Assembly: GCA_031841125.1 (NCBI GenBank)
Contig: CM063107.1
Span: 68,645,814-68,709,813 of the forward strand
Source: Acanthococcus lagerstroemiae
Lineage: Eukaryota; Arthropoda; Insecta; Hemiptera; Eriococcidae
DNA: 64,000 nucleotides
Direction: 5' to 3'
The first letter of the stretch is position 1; every line of letters starts with the position of its first letter. Below the pieces are notes generated by a model, which searched no databases, had not been told where the DNA came from, and worked only from the letters and a program-made list of their open reading frames with translations. This document shows positions 12,470 through 23,106 of this stretch, one piece after another. A program made the position numbers and the translations under genes.

Positions 12470-13960
12470 CCCTCAAGTAGAAGAAGAAGAGGTACCAAGT
12501 GTACTGACCAGCGAAATTATCTATAACCTGAAAAGACTGAAAACCAATAAAATCGCGGGTCCAGATCAGGTGGAGATCTGGTTCCTGAAATACTTTACGA
12601 AGGAGCTAGCAATACCTCTTACAGATCTATTTAACAAAATATTTAAGGAGGAAGTCATACCAATACAATGGGAAGTAGCAGAAATAATATTACTGTTTAA
12701 AAAAGGGGACATTCAAAATGTGAATAATTATAGACTAATTAGACTGATCCAAATTTAAGTAAAATTTTGCAAAAATCATAAAAGATCGTATAACTAATCA
12801 GCTCGAATGGAACCAACCAAGAACAAGCAGAATTTAGAAAAAAATGTTCAATAACTGTTCACTAAGAATCAAATTATAGAAGAATCAAACGAATATTATC
12901 TGTGTACTAACTTCCTCCGTATTGATCTTAAGAAAGCATTTGACTCTATAAACCATTTGTTTCTATGGAACACAATGGCAAAGCTGGGTAAATCGAAAAT
13001 TCATCAGGTTCAGAAAGTTATATGAAGGCTCCGAAGCATACATCTGTTTGGATAAGAAGGGCAAAAAATTTTTAACAGAAAAAGGTGTGAGGCAAGGTGA
13101 CCCTCTCTCCCCCGATCTGTTTAACTGTGCACTCGAAGAAATATTCAAGGAACTCGAATGGGAGCGAAAGGATTTAAAAATTAATGGTGAATATCTGAGC
13201 AGGCTCAGATGTGCGGACGACGTGGTTATTATAGATAAATCGATGGATGAACTGGGAAAAATGGGGGAAGAACTATGGATAAAAAGTAAAGAAGCATGGG
13301 GAAAATCCTTCATTTTGGCGAACAATAAAAAAAGACCGATAAAAATTGGAGGATACGAAGTAAAATGGAAGGAAAAAGTAGTATATGGGGACAAATTTTG
13401 CCCTTTAAAAACCCGAGGGAAAAAGAATTAAATATTAGGGTCAAAAAATGGTGGTAAAAGTACTGGGCACTGAAATCAATTTTTAAAGGAAAGTTATAAC
13501 AATAATTTGAAAACAAAAATATGGGAAAGATGCACGCGATCGGTTCTCTTGTACAGGGCCTAGATCTGGGTCCTAACAAAAGGTGGTACGCAGAAGCTTC
13601 AAAGAATGCAAAGCTGGAAAGTGGACAAAATTAGCAATCAAATTTCAAGGAAAAAGTCTAATATGACGGACATAGAATATTTTGTAAAGAAACTGAAATG
13701 GAAGTAGGTACGTCGGGCATATTTTAAGACAGAAGGAAGAGAGATGGGGAAGAAAATTAGCTGCTTGGACGTTGTACGAGATAAAAAGATCGCGTGGCAG
13801 ACCAATGGCGAGATGGGGAGACGAATTCGTGAAGGTAATGGGGACCGGGTGGAAGAGAGTGGTCGTTAACCGTCAAAAATGAAGGGTTGGAGGGTTAGCG
13901 GAGAGACCTATGCCCAAACTTGGGCTTAGTCGCAGTGTCAAGGAGGAGGTACGTTTCTCC
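12470..13960 (+). mobile_element. Decayed RTE-like non-LTR retrotransposon
   Basis: Scattered reverse transcriptase blocks appear in order but in several frames. These are KTNKIAGPDQVEIWFLKYF near 12535, FKKGDIQNVNNYRLI near 12700, and GVRQGDPLSPDLFNCAL near 13086. LRCADDVVII near 13207 is the catalytic FADD block with Phe changed to Cys. A C-terminal tail near 13760-13900 has SRGRPMARWGDEFVKV and GWKRVVV. This order and the GRP-RW tail match endonuclease-RT proteins of the RTE type in insects. Stops and frameshifts make it a dead copy. A second fragment of the same kind lies at 51360-51990. Confidence 0.8.
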
Positions 13961-14093
13961 CAATATCAACATCGACTACGGCTGTAGAATATTAAAAAAT
14001 AAATAGGTTGATCCTTATTTTTAAACATTGGACTTTACATGACGCAGTCCCCCCCCCCACCTCCGATCAGTTCCAAATAAATGAATAAATGTG

Positions 14094-14451
14094 ACCTGGA
14101 ATCATAAAATGTGCCTCTGGTGTCAAAAAATCATTTTTTCACTTTCTTGACAATTCTTATAGAAAACATCACTATTTCAAGTGAAACAAATCGCAGCTTC
14201 CTATCTGCATTAGTTTTTCCACAAATTGCATTTAAAAATTACGTCAAAAGTTTGAAAACACCCGTGAAACGAGCCTACGGGAATGACAGAGAAAGAGTTC
14301 AAGACACGTTTGTCACAGCAACGCGTAAACGCACCCCCACAGATGTACACGCTATGTACATCTGCGCGCACCACTACCACCATCCCATCTTTATAATCGT
14401 GTATCTCAAAAACCTGTTTTCGCACAAGAGGCACATTTCATGATTCCAGGT
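14094..14451. mobile_element. TIR MITE
   Basis: The left end reads ACCTGGAATCATAAAATGTG and the right end is its near-complement (CACATTTCATGATTCCAGGT), giving arms of about 28 bp. The interior contains an AGATGTACACGCTATGTACATCT hairpin split by a short loop near 14340. No coding capacity and no certain target duplication are visible. Confidence 0.7.
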
Positions 14452-15140
14452 TACAAATAAATCTCGAGAAAGTTTAGCTTCATTGTACAAGGGGAACACT
14501 TGCCGCAAGCTCTCTTCCCTTCTTATAGGAAAATACACTGAGTTTTGACTTTTGTTATGGATATGTCTTATGAGTTATGACTTAGTTTCGCGAAAAAAGT
14601 TCCGCAGAAAAACGTTACTATTGTATTTCTCTTTATGCGGTCATGCGTTCCATCTTCACCAGATGGCGCCAACTTTGGTAACTTTGAACTAAGGGTATTT
14701 TGTGAATGAGGTCTTCAATTCTATTTCACTTTGCTCGTATGTCTAGTCCAATCAACTGTGAAATTTGCCTCTGTTGCAGTGCCGTATCCAAGAATATGGC
14801 GGGGGGGGGGGGGGTCGTTGACCAAACATCGTGATGATTATGCACGTGCATATATTTGTATTTACACAAGATTAAAATTTCTTGTCTGTAATTAACGATA
14901 ATTTTTTTCAGAAATATCTATGTCAGCGCTATTACACCAGTAACAATCTCAGCCAGTCTCGAAAATTTTTCTGTCCAAGGGAGGAAAGACTGGGTCTGAC
15001 CCCAAGCCCCCTCCCCCCTGTATAGGGCACTGCCTTGTTAAAGTTTTTTTAGCGACCGAGGAAGAAATTCTAATTTCCTTAATTTTGTTTGTAACAAGCT
15101 TTCCACATTTGGGGAGGGGTATATTTTGTTTTTTGGAGAA

Positions 15141-15398
15141 TGGACGCTATTCAACGAAAGGGAACCAACTAGCAAAATCTGCTTTTTGAGAACACGTGAT
15201 TCTAAGTTCAAGAGCCATGTAGAAACTACATGACATGCATATAGCGTTTACTGATAAGATTTTTTCAACGCGAGTACACATTTTTGAATCGGGGGTTCCA
15301 ATTTTGAAAAATTCTACTTTTTACGCTCTTTCCAAAGATACTAATAACTCTTTTTGTTTACAAATGTTGGTTGGTTCCCATTCGTTGAATAGGGTCCA
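15141..15398 (+). mobile_element. MITE family M1, copy 1
   Basis: The 258-bp sequence starts TGGACGCTATTCAACGAAAG and ends with TTGAATAGGGTCCA, with inverted ends of about 28 bp. It is the same element as 43239-43487 (same strand) and 52655-52900 (opposite strand). Shared interior phrases include GAGAACACGTGATT, GCGTTTACTGATAAG and GTTTACAAATGTT. Target duplications were not evident, so the superfamily is left open. Confidence 0.88.
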
Positions 15399-15559
15399 AA
15401 TGTGAAATGCTGTGTTCAGCAAGCAAAATATAGGTCCCTTTCCAGACTGCACCCAATATAGCAGAAGTTTGGCTTTTTCTGAGCACATCAAGTTGTTTTT
15501 TTCTTGAAAATCTAGTTCGTATAAGATGTGAGACTCACAATCAAGATCGCTGCAGACCC

Positions 15560-15881
15560 CTCGGCATAGCTCACCCCGCTGTCACCACCTTCCTGCGTCA
15601 CCACACGTACCAAGACAAGGAGGGGCGATGGAATGAAGCCCGTCCGTCTGTGGTGCACCCGGGTTTGCTGGGTGAGCGTTGCCTCGGCTAATTGGGTGTC
15701 TCATTGTGGCCCTGAAAGGAGAGCCTGAATCCGATGCGATGAGGCGAAATGGAGGGTCGGGCCAGCATCAATGCGTCCCTCTGGTCACTGATGCAATACG
15801 CGAAAGGGTAGTTTTCGGGGCCAGGGGTGCGGTGTCTGGGAAGCCACTTTGGCGTAATTGCATCGCCCTACGCTCCACCAA
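15560..15881 (+). repeat. Retroposon family S1, long copy
   Basis: The 3' part (GTCACTGATGC through CGCCCTACGCTCCACC) is the family's shared core, also seen at 19541, 24566, 33416/39439, 50953 and 52130. The upstream 200 bp is GC-richer than its surroundings and does not match the upstream part of the 52130 copy. It may be a longer parent element (LINE 3' end) or a composite SINE. Confidence 0.65.
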
Positions 15882-15946
15882 GTGAATAGCAAGTTAAGCA
15901 TGCTTACGTAGGAACGTCAATCTTGAATTGAGAACATTTCATTTAC

Positions 15947-16143
15947 CGTTTTTAATGGTCGTCGATCCTTTGCCATTAATTTGTTCGGTAAAGCCGTGCA
16001 CATAAATCACTGTTGGTCTGTCCATGCGTAAATTGGACTCGAGTAGCGATGTTTTATTATGTACCCACAAACGTTGCGGTTTCATCAGATTCGCTCTGTT
16101 GGTTGAAATGCCGGCATTAGCAAAGTCGTACAATGTTTGCTCT
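15947..16143 (-). CDS. Neutral lipase gene, exon with the HGF oxyanion strand
   Basis: This 197-bp exon encodes RPTVIYVHGFTEQ, the beta-strand and HGF turn that form the oxyanion hole region in pancreatic-type lipases. It ends ATTAAAAACG at the donor GTAAAT in phase 1 and joins the 11963 exon in frame. Its 5' edge is set by a CAG acceptor at 16144-16146. That leaves only 27 nt between this exon and the previous one, all of it in frame apart from one TAA. Either the intron is extraordinarily short or the gene carries a stop here. Confidence 0.85.
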
Positions 16144-16170
16144 CTGGTGGTATGTAAAGTTGGTGCTTAC

Positions 16171-16270
16171 CTTGTGTACAGGAAGAACGTGATGTCTTCT
16201 CTTTCATTTATAGGGCAACATTCCGAACAGTCTCCTTTTGGAGCCAGTCTAACTGAGTATGGATTCATTC
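16171..16270 (-). CDS. Neutral lipase gene, N-terminal exon
   Basis: The exon encodes GDCSECCPINEREDI followed by TFFLYTR, the N-terminal strand conserved in insect neutral lipases. It ends AAG at the consensus donor GTAAGC. A good acceptor (TTGTGTTCAG) gives the 5' edge at 16270. The frame is also open up to an ATG at 16361, but the residues between do not look like a signal peptide, so I prefer the splice acceptor. The first exon with the secretion signal should lie further right and was not found. Confidence 0.78.
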
Positions 16271-17528
16271 CTGAACACAATTGATTAAACGGTAATTTAT
16301 TTTCAGAAGTATTTGAGTGAGGTACCGGTGCCAGAGCTGGAGGAGATACGACAACTCGCATGTATTATTTAACCCCTTCCTTGTATAGAAAGTGCCTATC
16401 CTTTTCCCCCTAATCATTTACGAATGAAGCCTACCAAAGACATCCGTGTAAAGTTAGTTCAAACATGTGGTTCATTGTATTGTCTTCATTGGCTACAATT
16501 ATGTTCTAGACATCTTGACTCTTTTATCATTCTCACTCTATCATGAGAAGCAATAACTTATTCGAATACTACCCAGCTTTTCCACAAATAAGAAGTTAAC
16601 AAGGGGTGCCAGGAGTGACCCAGAATCTACAGTTGTCCTTATACCTACCAATGCAGAAAGTTTAGACCAGTGTGGATTTCAGTGGGGGATTTCAAGAATC
16701 ATTTCGAATTTCTCTATTGGAACAACAGTAGCAACGAGTAGTAAAACAATTTTGCAGAATGCTTACCCCAAAACGCAGTGAAAGTGAGACAAAGCATAAC
16801 ACTAGAGATCACCATTGAGTTTTAATCGATTTTCACAAAATATGAACATCACGAGCTTTTCATTAATTTCACTTATTAATGATATTCTCAATCATACGAA
16901 CTGGTTCAGTCGGCACTCACGTATAGGAATATTTACCGTTTTGACGCACTCAATACGAACAACCGCATTGAATTTTCTAGATTGTTTATTTCGCCTGCGT
17001 TTGTTAGTCTATCAGTTGTATAAATATTACAATTCTTATTTTCATTTTCATACGCTTCGATGTTTAGGATATTGATAATATCTTACCTTGAACACTTCTT
17101 TCTCTTATTGTATCCTAGTAAAGAATTCGGTTCAGTATAATAGTGTTTGTTTTCATTTGTATATGAAAATCTGGACATGGGTTAATCGCGTGAAAAACTC
17201 CAGAAGAATACAAAAGGCATCCAATATATGTTAAGATTATGCAATGCCCACTGATCTGAAACGTTTAAGGTTCAAACAAATCGCTTTACCTATTTTTATA
17301 AAATTACATTCATACGCCAACTGGCTGGTGATTTTAAGAAGCGTTATAGGAAATCCGTTGAATATGGAAAGCACGTGGACTTTTCACTGACTCATTTAAA
17401 AGAGAGTTATATGGTACCAATATTACGGATCAACTCGATGCGATCGACAGTTTTTGATGAGAAATCTCGATCCGGATATTGGTCTCATATTGGTCCCTCG
17501 AACTTGTAACTTGCTAACATTTTTCCAG

Positions 17529-17743
17529 AGCGGGCACAAGTGCTGGCGGGTGAAACGGGGGGAAAATATGTGGGAACATTTGAAAAGAAAATTGATTACC
17601 CTGTCAGCCGATATAAATGATTTTGAAATGGAAATAATGTACATTGCCACAGGCCACGAAATGAAAGGTGTTAGAGCCTTCGAAATGCTAGCGAATTTTC
17701 GCCGAAAATATCAACGGTCAAAAGGAATGAAACATAACGCAAG
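17529..17743 (+). CDS. Unassigned coding exon (215 bp)
   Basis: An acceptor (CATTTTTCCAG) is followed by an open frame encoding SGHKCWRVKRGENMWEHLKR and a charged, helical segment with EIMYIATGHEMKGVRAFEML. It ends at AAG|GTGCTG, in phase 2. The composition is protein-like and differs from the non-coding frames around it. I do not recognise the family. It is on the same strand as the RING gene further right, but its phase cannot join the 39873 exon directly, so either other exons intervene or it belongs to a different gene. Confidence 0.55.
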
Positions 17744-18315
17744 GTGCTGAAAAATCGGTTTAGTTTATTTACGCGTTATAAATCTTAATCCGCCATTCCA
17801 CGAATTCATTTTGCAAAAGGTCATTCATTATTTACTCCATTAATACATCGACGACGAGACTTTTATTTAATAAGCCCTATTATACGAGTTTCTTCTTTCT
17901 CTTTTCGAATACTTACCCGAATTTATTACTGTAATACTTGAGGAAAATCTGACTGCTAGAGTGGATGACGGGCAACTCATTCCCAACTGTTCCACTCATG
18001 TTTTATTAAATGTAAACCTTTTTCAAATATAGTTAGTTGCGAGTTTCTTTTTTGACCTTAGACATCATGTCGGTTCACGTCCACGCATACCTTGTGTTCG
18101 TTTCATTTTCCTGGAAAATCTTCTGCATTTGACAACTTGGTTATAAACGTGTCATCTTTATTCCTTGTGGATTGCGCTGACATCTGTTTTTATGCGTTTT
18201 AGTTGTTTTGTTATTCTAAATTTCGCGATTTTCAGCAAACATTCCAAAACACCAGATGAAACTTGTGGCTGAACCGCTGAATACTTATTTCATTTAAAAT
18301 ATCGATACCTAAGAG

Positions 18316-19039
18316 CAGGGATTGGGAGCGGATCAGATCGGATCGTATGGGAGGAGTTGATGGTCCTTTTTTCGTGCACTATAGAGAGCGAATGGAGAGC
18401 GAATGAAAGGGAATTCATTTACCGAGAAGGAATCAAGGAGTGAATGAATCAAGCTATTGCACATTGGAAAGAGCGAATGAGGTGTTTGGTGAAACATTGT
18501 TCAGCAGACGTGAATCAATGAAATCTCTGAAAACAAAGAACGAATTGATAAAGAGCGAATTCTTAATTCAGATGAAATCTTTTAAAAAAAATCCATAATC
18601 ATAATGTCGCTTTTATTCTCTTATATTTGGGACCATTTCATTGAACATCGCCATTCTTCAAAGCCCATACTGCCGACTGCCATAACTAGAAATCAGCTTA
18701 TCATCATTTATTAAGTTGATAATGCATCTGCTTCAAAAACTGGACGATTTTATCTGAATTTCTAAATAACATGGAAGAGCCAAAGGGAGCGAATGAGCGA
18801 TTGAATTGAATGAGTTTCCTGAAAGAGTGAATGGGATCGGATCGAGTGCATACACACACTGCCTTAGAGAGCGAATGAGAGCGATTGAATGAATTGTAAG
18901 ACGACAAAATGAATTGAGAGAGCAAATGAATTGTATTGCATGTCTTCCAAAGAACGAATCGGATCATATCAAGATTTATAACAATTTGAAGATTTAATCG
19001 GATCGGATCGTATTCAAAATAATGCACTCCCAATCCCTG
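18316..19039. mobile_element. hAT-type non-autonomous element (MITE 3)
   Basis: Ends are CAGGGATTGGGAGCGG and, inverted, CAGGGATTGGGAGTGC. A perfect 8-bp target duplication, CCTAAGAG, lies at 18308-18315 and 19040-19047. The subterminal zones repeat GATCGGATCG near each end and GAGCGAATGA further in. It has the same build as MITEs 1 and 2 with yet another motif. No transposase is encoded. Confidence 0.9.
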
Positions 19040-19092
19040 CCTAAGAGCAACTTTATACTGTGTTCATTCCTTTCGTTTTTTAGATACTGGTG

Positions 19093-19540
19093 TCATTGGA
19101 TAAAGGACATAAAGATCTTTAATTTCAGTAATAATTTATCATAATGATGTTCTTCTTCTCTAGCGATGAGCAAAAAACGAAATGTAGGTAGTATACGTCT
19201 CAGACTCGTAGCTAGGACCTTAACTTTGGGGAGCTGATATAAACGTTTGGGGAGCAGATATATTGACCAATTTAGGCCAAGAAACTTGATTTGAGCCTCC
19301 ACGAACCCCACTCATAACACTGGCACCATCATAAAACACTCTGACTCAATAGGCGGTTGTGACTTAGACCATTGTTTTCAAGTACATCCAAAATTAACTG
19401 CGCACAATAACCAGCCTTCAAACTACTAGCATTTTCGATACTCAACAAATTTTCGGTAGGAACTCCATCATCTGTAACATATCGCAGGCAAATGGAAATT
19501 GCTTCCTGATTATACTTGTCTCTAGTACCATCTACCATTT
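19093..19540 (-). pseudogene. hAT-like transposase fragment, C-terminal side
   Basis: On the minus strand, GTRDKYNQEAISICLRYVTD and ILDVLENNGLSHNRL are followed, after a frameshift, by YDGASVMSGVRGG. These match the catalytic-core layout of hAT transposases of the zinc-finger MYM/TTF type (an acidic D-T/G-D block, then QSYDGASxMSG). The frame is broken at about 19345 and the upstream part is separated by a retroposon (19541-19643) and a 2.7-kb TIR element. A more N-terminal piece lies at 22376-22760. Confidence 0.75.
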
Positions 19541-19643
19541 CCCCTCGGCACTGATGCGATGCCCGAAAGGGGAGTTTCTGGTGGTGGGGATGCGGTGTCT
19601 CAGGGGCCATTTTGGCATGCCTGTATCGCCATACGTCCCACCA
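19541..19643 (+). repeat. Retroposon family S1, short copy
   Basis: The copy of about 103 bp starts TCCCCTCGGCACTGATGCG and ends CATACGTCCCACCACACC. Flanking AGTACCATCTAC (left, about 19532) and AGTACCATATAC (right, after 19643) look like a target duplication. It has split the hAT transposase remnant between the strand before the DGT block and the rest of the domain. Confidence 0.8.
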
Positions 19644-20355
19644 CACCAGTACCATATACTATAATAGTCCAGTAGATATGTACATTGTAACTGGAAAAAA
19701 TTCTGAAGTTAATGGAACTCTTACAGGTTGTTCGAGGGTGCTATGGAATGACTCCGTCAAGTTTTCCAAGTCCAGGACCCTGTGCTAACTTGGGGAGGGC
19801 CGAAAACCCTCAAAATGTTCGGACTTTCTTCGGCTTTTCGCTCACAACTTCTAAACGAAGAGGTTTTCGACCAAAACGTTTATTTTCAAAGTTGTAGAAC
19901 ATTAAATTTTCTACAGTTTTGTATGCATAAACTTTTTCCTAGACCTAATATGAACCGAGATACAACCGATCAAAGTTAGAAATTTTTTCTCAAAATGGCA
20001 AAAATTGGCCAAAAACGAAGGTTTTGGCCCTCTAACTATCAATTACCATCAGTTCTATGGTAATTATGGTAATCACTCATCAATTTCGACATGCTGGAAC
20101 ACGAGAGGAGCAGGGGTCAGCTGACTAAGTGCCTGTTTTTGTGAAGTGTAGTTATTTCAATGTTATAGTGACAGGTCATTACCCTACTGTAAATTCCTGT
20201 CAGTCCATATAATCTTGAACCTCAATAAACATAGATCAGGTCGTTGAAATTAATGAAGAATAACCAAGAATTAATTAAAGACTATAATTGATATAAGAAT
20301 AATGGTAGTATGTACAATAATACAAGTACCTATACACAATTTATATATAAAAACT

Positions 20356-21556
20356 TCATGAGGCTACCAACAATTTGGAGCGCTTGGGGGCTGCTGCCCC
20401 ATCCTCGTCGTCAGTGTTGTCGGGGTCCATGGACATGTCTGGTGCCGGAGTAAGGGGGAGATTTTCCTCACTCTCGTCGTCAGTATCAACTTCGTTGGTG
20501 TCAGGTTGAGGGCTGTTTTCCCATGATGTGCCTACACAGTGCTTGCATACTGCGGAGCACAACAGACCAGCCTTTTTACAGCTGCAGCCAGCGGTGGCGC
20601 AACCAGTTGTGCACCTGCAGCTAATGATGCGGAGCAGCTGTTCTGGGGCAGCATTCATTGTTGTGATGATGGGAACCATACCTGTGAACATAATATGAAT
20701 CACTCAATTAAAACTGGTGACTTTGTTACGAGAGTGAATAATAATGAGGGGGTTTTAAGAATGAAAAATGTACTACTTCAGGATGACGAGCATAATAATA
20801 CCCACCTCGTTTGGTAATCTTCCATCCCCAAGCAAATGGCAACTTCTCGTAGACCCCTTGGCTTCCTCCCATCCACGTCTGGACTTGGTAAGTCCTGAAT
20901 GTATGTTACTTAGCGGAATCTCTGGTTGGTGGCAGTTTGGCAAGTTGGCATTTCGGCTTTGCCACGACAGTGGTGAAAATGCGGTATCTCAGGTCATCGA
21001 GGTTGTCACGTTCAATGTTCCCTCCATACAGTTTCACCAAGAACTTCTCTCCAACGTCAGCACTTTGAGCTGGAGCTGCCTCGGGGTCCTTGAAAATCTC
21101 CAATATCTCGGAGAGGCCGGGGTTCTTTTGTTAAGTCTGTATCACTTTCTTCTTTCCAGTTCCAAAGGGTGCTGAGGTGGTGTCGCACCCACTTATTGCG
21201 TGCAGGAAGAGTATGACCTGTGGCCCGTGTTTGAAAGAGCGGGAAGAATAAAGGAAGGTTGGGGCGTTACTCTTCGCACTCTTCGGGAAGTAGACGTTTT
21301 TCTTTGAAAACCCCAAAGCATTCAGCAGCACCAGAAGATCAATGTCCTCCCCTGTAATGATGACATTGCTGTACTTCTCGGCAACTGAGACAGCAGTCTG
21401 TACAATCAGCACATCAGCGTCTTCTACTGCCTGCTTGACTTGGAGCCTCTTGGCTTCCAGTTCACCTTTCAGGTTATGAAATTCATCTTGTTTTTGTCGT
21501 TGGAGAGAAATTTTCCTGCGTGATGGTGCTGACTGAGGTTGTTTTGAAGAACACAA
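20356..21556 (-). pseudogene. PIN-like/CXC-domain protein gene, two in-frame stops
   Basis: The reading runs from 21556 to 20806, then after a 124-bp intron (20805-20682, GT...CACAG) from 20681 to 20356. Visible blocks are DADVLIVQTA and GEDIDLLVLLNALGF, followed by FLHAISGCDTTSAPFGTGKK. Further on come FLVKLYGG and LPPTRDSAK, and then a cysteine cluster (ISCRCTTGCATAGCSCKKAG) resembling tesmin/TSO1 CXC repeats, with an acidic C-terminus. In-frame TAA codons interrupt it after VIQT and after DSAK. Related proteins are abundant in arthropod genomes but their function is unknown to me. The N-terminal part seems short for the family. Confidence 0.78.
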
Positions 21557-21886
21557 ACTTAGTAGAGGGGTTCAGCAAGGAATGCCGATAACGTTCTACA
21601 TTACCATAATTACCCTTAGACATAGAGGGCCAACGCCTTCGTTTTTGGCCAATTTTTGCCATTTTGAGAAAATTTCTCTAACTTTGATCGGCTGTATCTC
21701 GGTTAATATTAGGTTTAGAAAAAAGTTTGTGTGTACAAAATTGTAGCAAATTTAATGCTCTACAACCTTGAAAATGAACATTTTGATCGAAAACCGCTTA
21801 GTAAAGAAGTTATGAGCGAAAAACCGAAAGAAATCCGAAAAGTTTGAGGTTTTTTGGTCCTCCTCAAGTTAGCACAAGGTCCTTCG

Positions 21887-22271
21887 CAGTGGCGGAACCA
21901 AGGGCGGGCCTGGGTAGGCCAGGCTCTTCCAAAAATTTTTTTGGCTTGCTCAATTTTTTTTTTGAACGATCTGAAATTTTTTAACGAAAAATAACTCACT
22001 TAGAATAGACGAAAAGAATTCAAAAATAAAATATTTATAATCGATTTGCCAAAAGTTTAAATTTAGATAATGTAGAGAATTTTGCTCTTCATCATAAAAA
22101 TAGTCCTATTCTTTTATATTAATTGTTAATATCATGTAAGTACATACATATACAAATTTTTATAACAAGTACATAGTTTCATTCAAGCCGGTGTTTTATT
22201 TAAAAAATCCCCGTCCTTAACAATCAGGCCCTTCCGTGCCCACCCGAAAAAAAATCGTAGTTCCGCCACTG
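21887..22271. mobile_element. hAT-like MITE nested in the right TIR
   Basis: The 385-bp element starts CAGTGGCGGAACCA and ends with TAGTTCCGCCACTG. Flanks are GGTCCTTCG on the left and GGTCCTTG on the right, an imperfect 8-bp duplication. It interrupts the right arm of the long-TIR element. The left arm at the equivalent place reads through without it, which gives the order of insertion. Confidence 0.82.
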
Positions 22272-22375
22272 GGTCCTTGAGGTGGAAAACTTGACAGAGT
22301 CATCTCACAGCACCCCTAAACAACCCGTAAAAGTTCCATTAACTTCAGAATTTTTTCCAGCAGACCCCACTTTTT

Positions 22376-22760
22376 TTGCTCTGTCTAGGACTATAACTGT
22401 ATAAAATGGAACATCAGCAGCGTTAACAATTTCTGAAATACGTTCTTTAACAGCAGAAGCCATAATTGATATGATCTCATTTTGAATTTCTGGGGATAAA
22501 TAGGAGGCTTTTTTACATTTTACATGTAAAATGTGAAATAAAAAGTTATTTTACATCAACTATTTTACATGTAATTATTAGCTTAAAATTCCGCAAAAGT
22601 TTATTTATAAAAACATTGTAAACAAAATTATCAACAAATCCATTTTTTATCAAAATATCGATTACTTCTTCCGGCTTTACGTCTAAGGGCTTCACCTTGA
22701 ACAATATGTCGAAAAATGTACAGTACGAAAGAGACCTCTTATAACCTTTTGGCTCCCATG
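22376..22760 (-). pseudogene. hAT-like transposase fragment, N-terminal side
   Basis: On the minus strand this reads EIQNEIISIMASAVKERI and DVPFYTVIVLDRAKKV, the helix and strand that come before the first catalytic aspartate in hAT transposases of the MYM/TTF type. Further upstream, degenerate coding (KPLDVKPEEVIDIL) can be read in pieces. The pieces at 19093-19540 appear to be the continuation, displaced by the TIR element and a retroposon. Confidence 0.6.
22511..22528. repeat. Short perfect palindrome
   Basis: CATTTTACATGTAAAATG is an 18-bp perfect palindrome, and a related TTTTACATGTAA recurs about 50 bp to the right. It lies within the decayed transposase region. No function is suggested. 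Confidence 0.5.
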
Positions 22761-23055
22761 GTGCTTCGCAAATACGTTTTAGTTCGTTTTACAGACGAAA
22801 ATAATCGCTCAGGGGTGCACGTTGTGACTAGCATTCTACAAAATAGTATATTACACACCAAGAGTCAAAAGTGAGTGTTTACATAGCGTACTACAAAGTA
22901 CAGTATCGCAGTCTTGTCTTCAGTTTGTTCACGTGCACAAACAGCATATACAGGTAGTGGCCAGCAAAAATGTAGCGACGGTTAACATCGAATGGTAACA
23001 GCTGTACTATGTCATGAATATTTAAATGCGTTCTTAAGTCACTATTTTGTAATTC

Positions 23056-23106
23056 GCTCCCTGGTCAAGTGGTTAGAGACAATTGCTGGGTTCGATTTCC
23101 CGATAC
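23056..23106 (+). repeat. Degenerate tRNA-like segment
   Basis: TGGTCAAGTGGTTAGAGAC looks like box A and GGGTTCGATTTCC is a near-consensus box B, but only 7 bp separates them, too short for a tRNA. It may be a SINE head that lost the anticodon region. Confidence 0.4.

Larger units (their letters stand above)
19691..22360 (-). mobile_element. Long-TIR element carrying a CXC-domain gene
   Basis: Two inverted arms of about 380 bp bound this element: 19691-20073 and 21600-22360, the latter enlarged by a nested MITE. Matching end phrases are CTGGAAAAAATTCTGAAGTT, GGTTGTT, GGGTGCT and, at the inner edge, GGCCCTCTA with GGTAATTATGGTAAT. Without the nested insertion the element is about 2.3 kb. The interior encodes on the minus strand a protein of a multi-copy arthropod family with a PIN-like region and a cysteine-rich CXC domain. 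It is inserted in a hAT transposase remnant. I saw no clear target duplication. Confidence 0.8.

Noticed and set aside
18704..19033. Minus-strand 109-codon frame
   Set aside because: It lies wholly in the hAT MITE and is read from its GATCGGATCG/GAGCGAATGA repeats.
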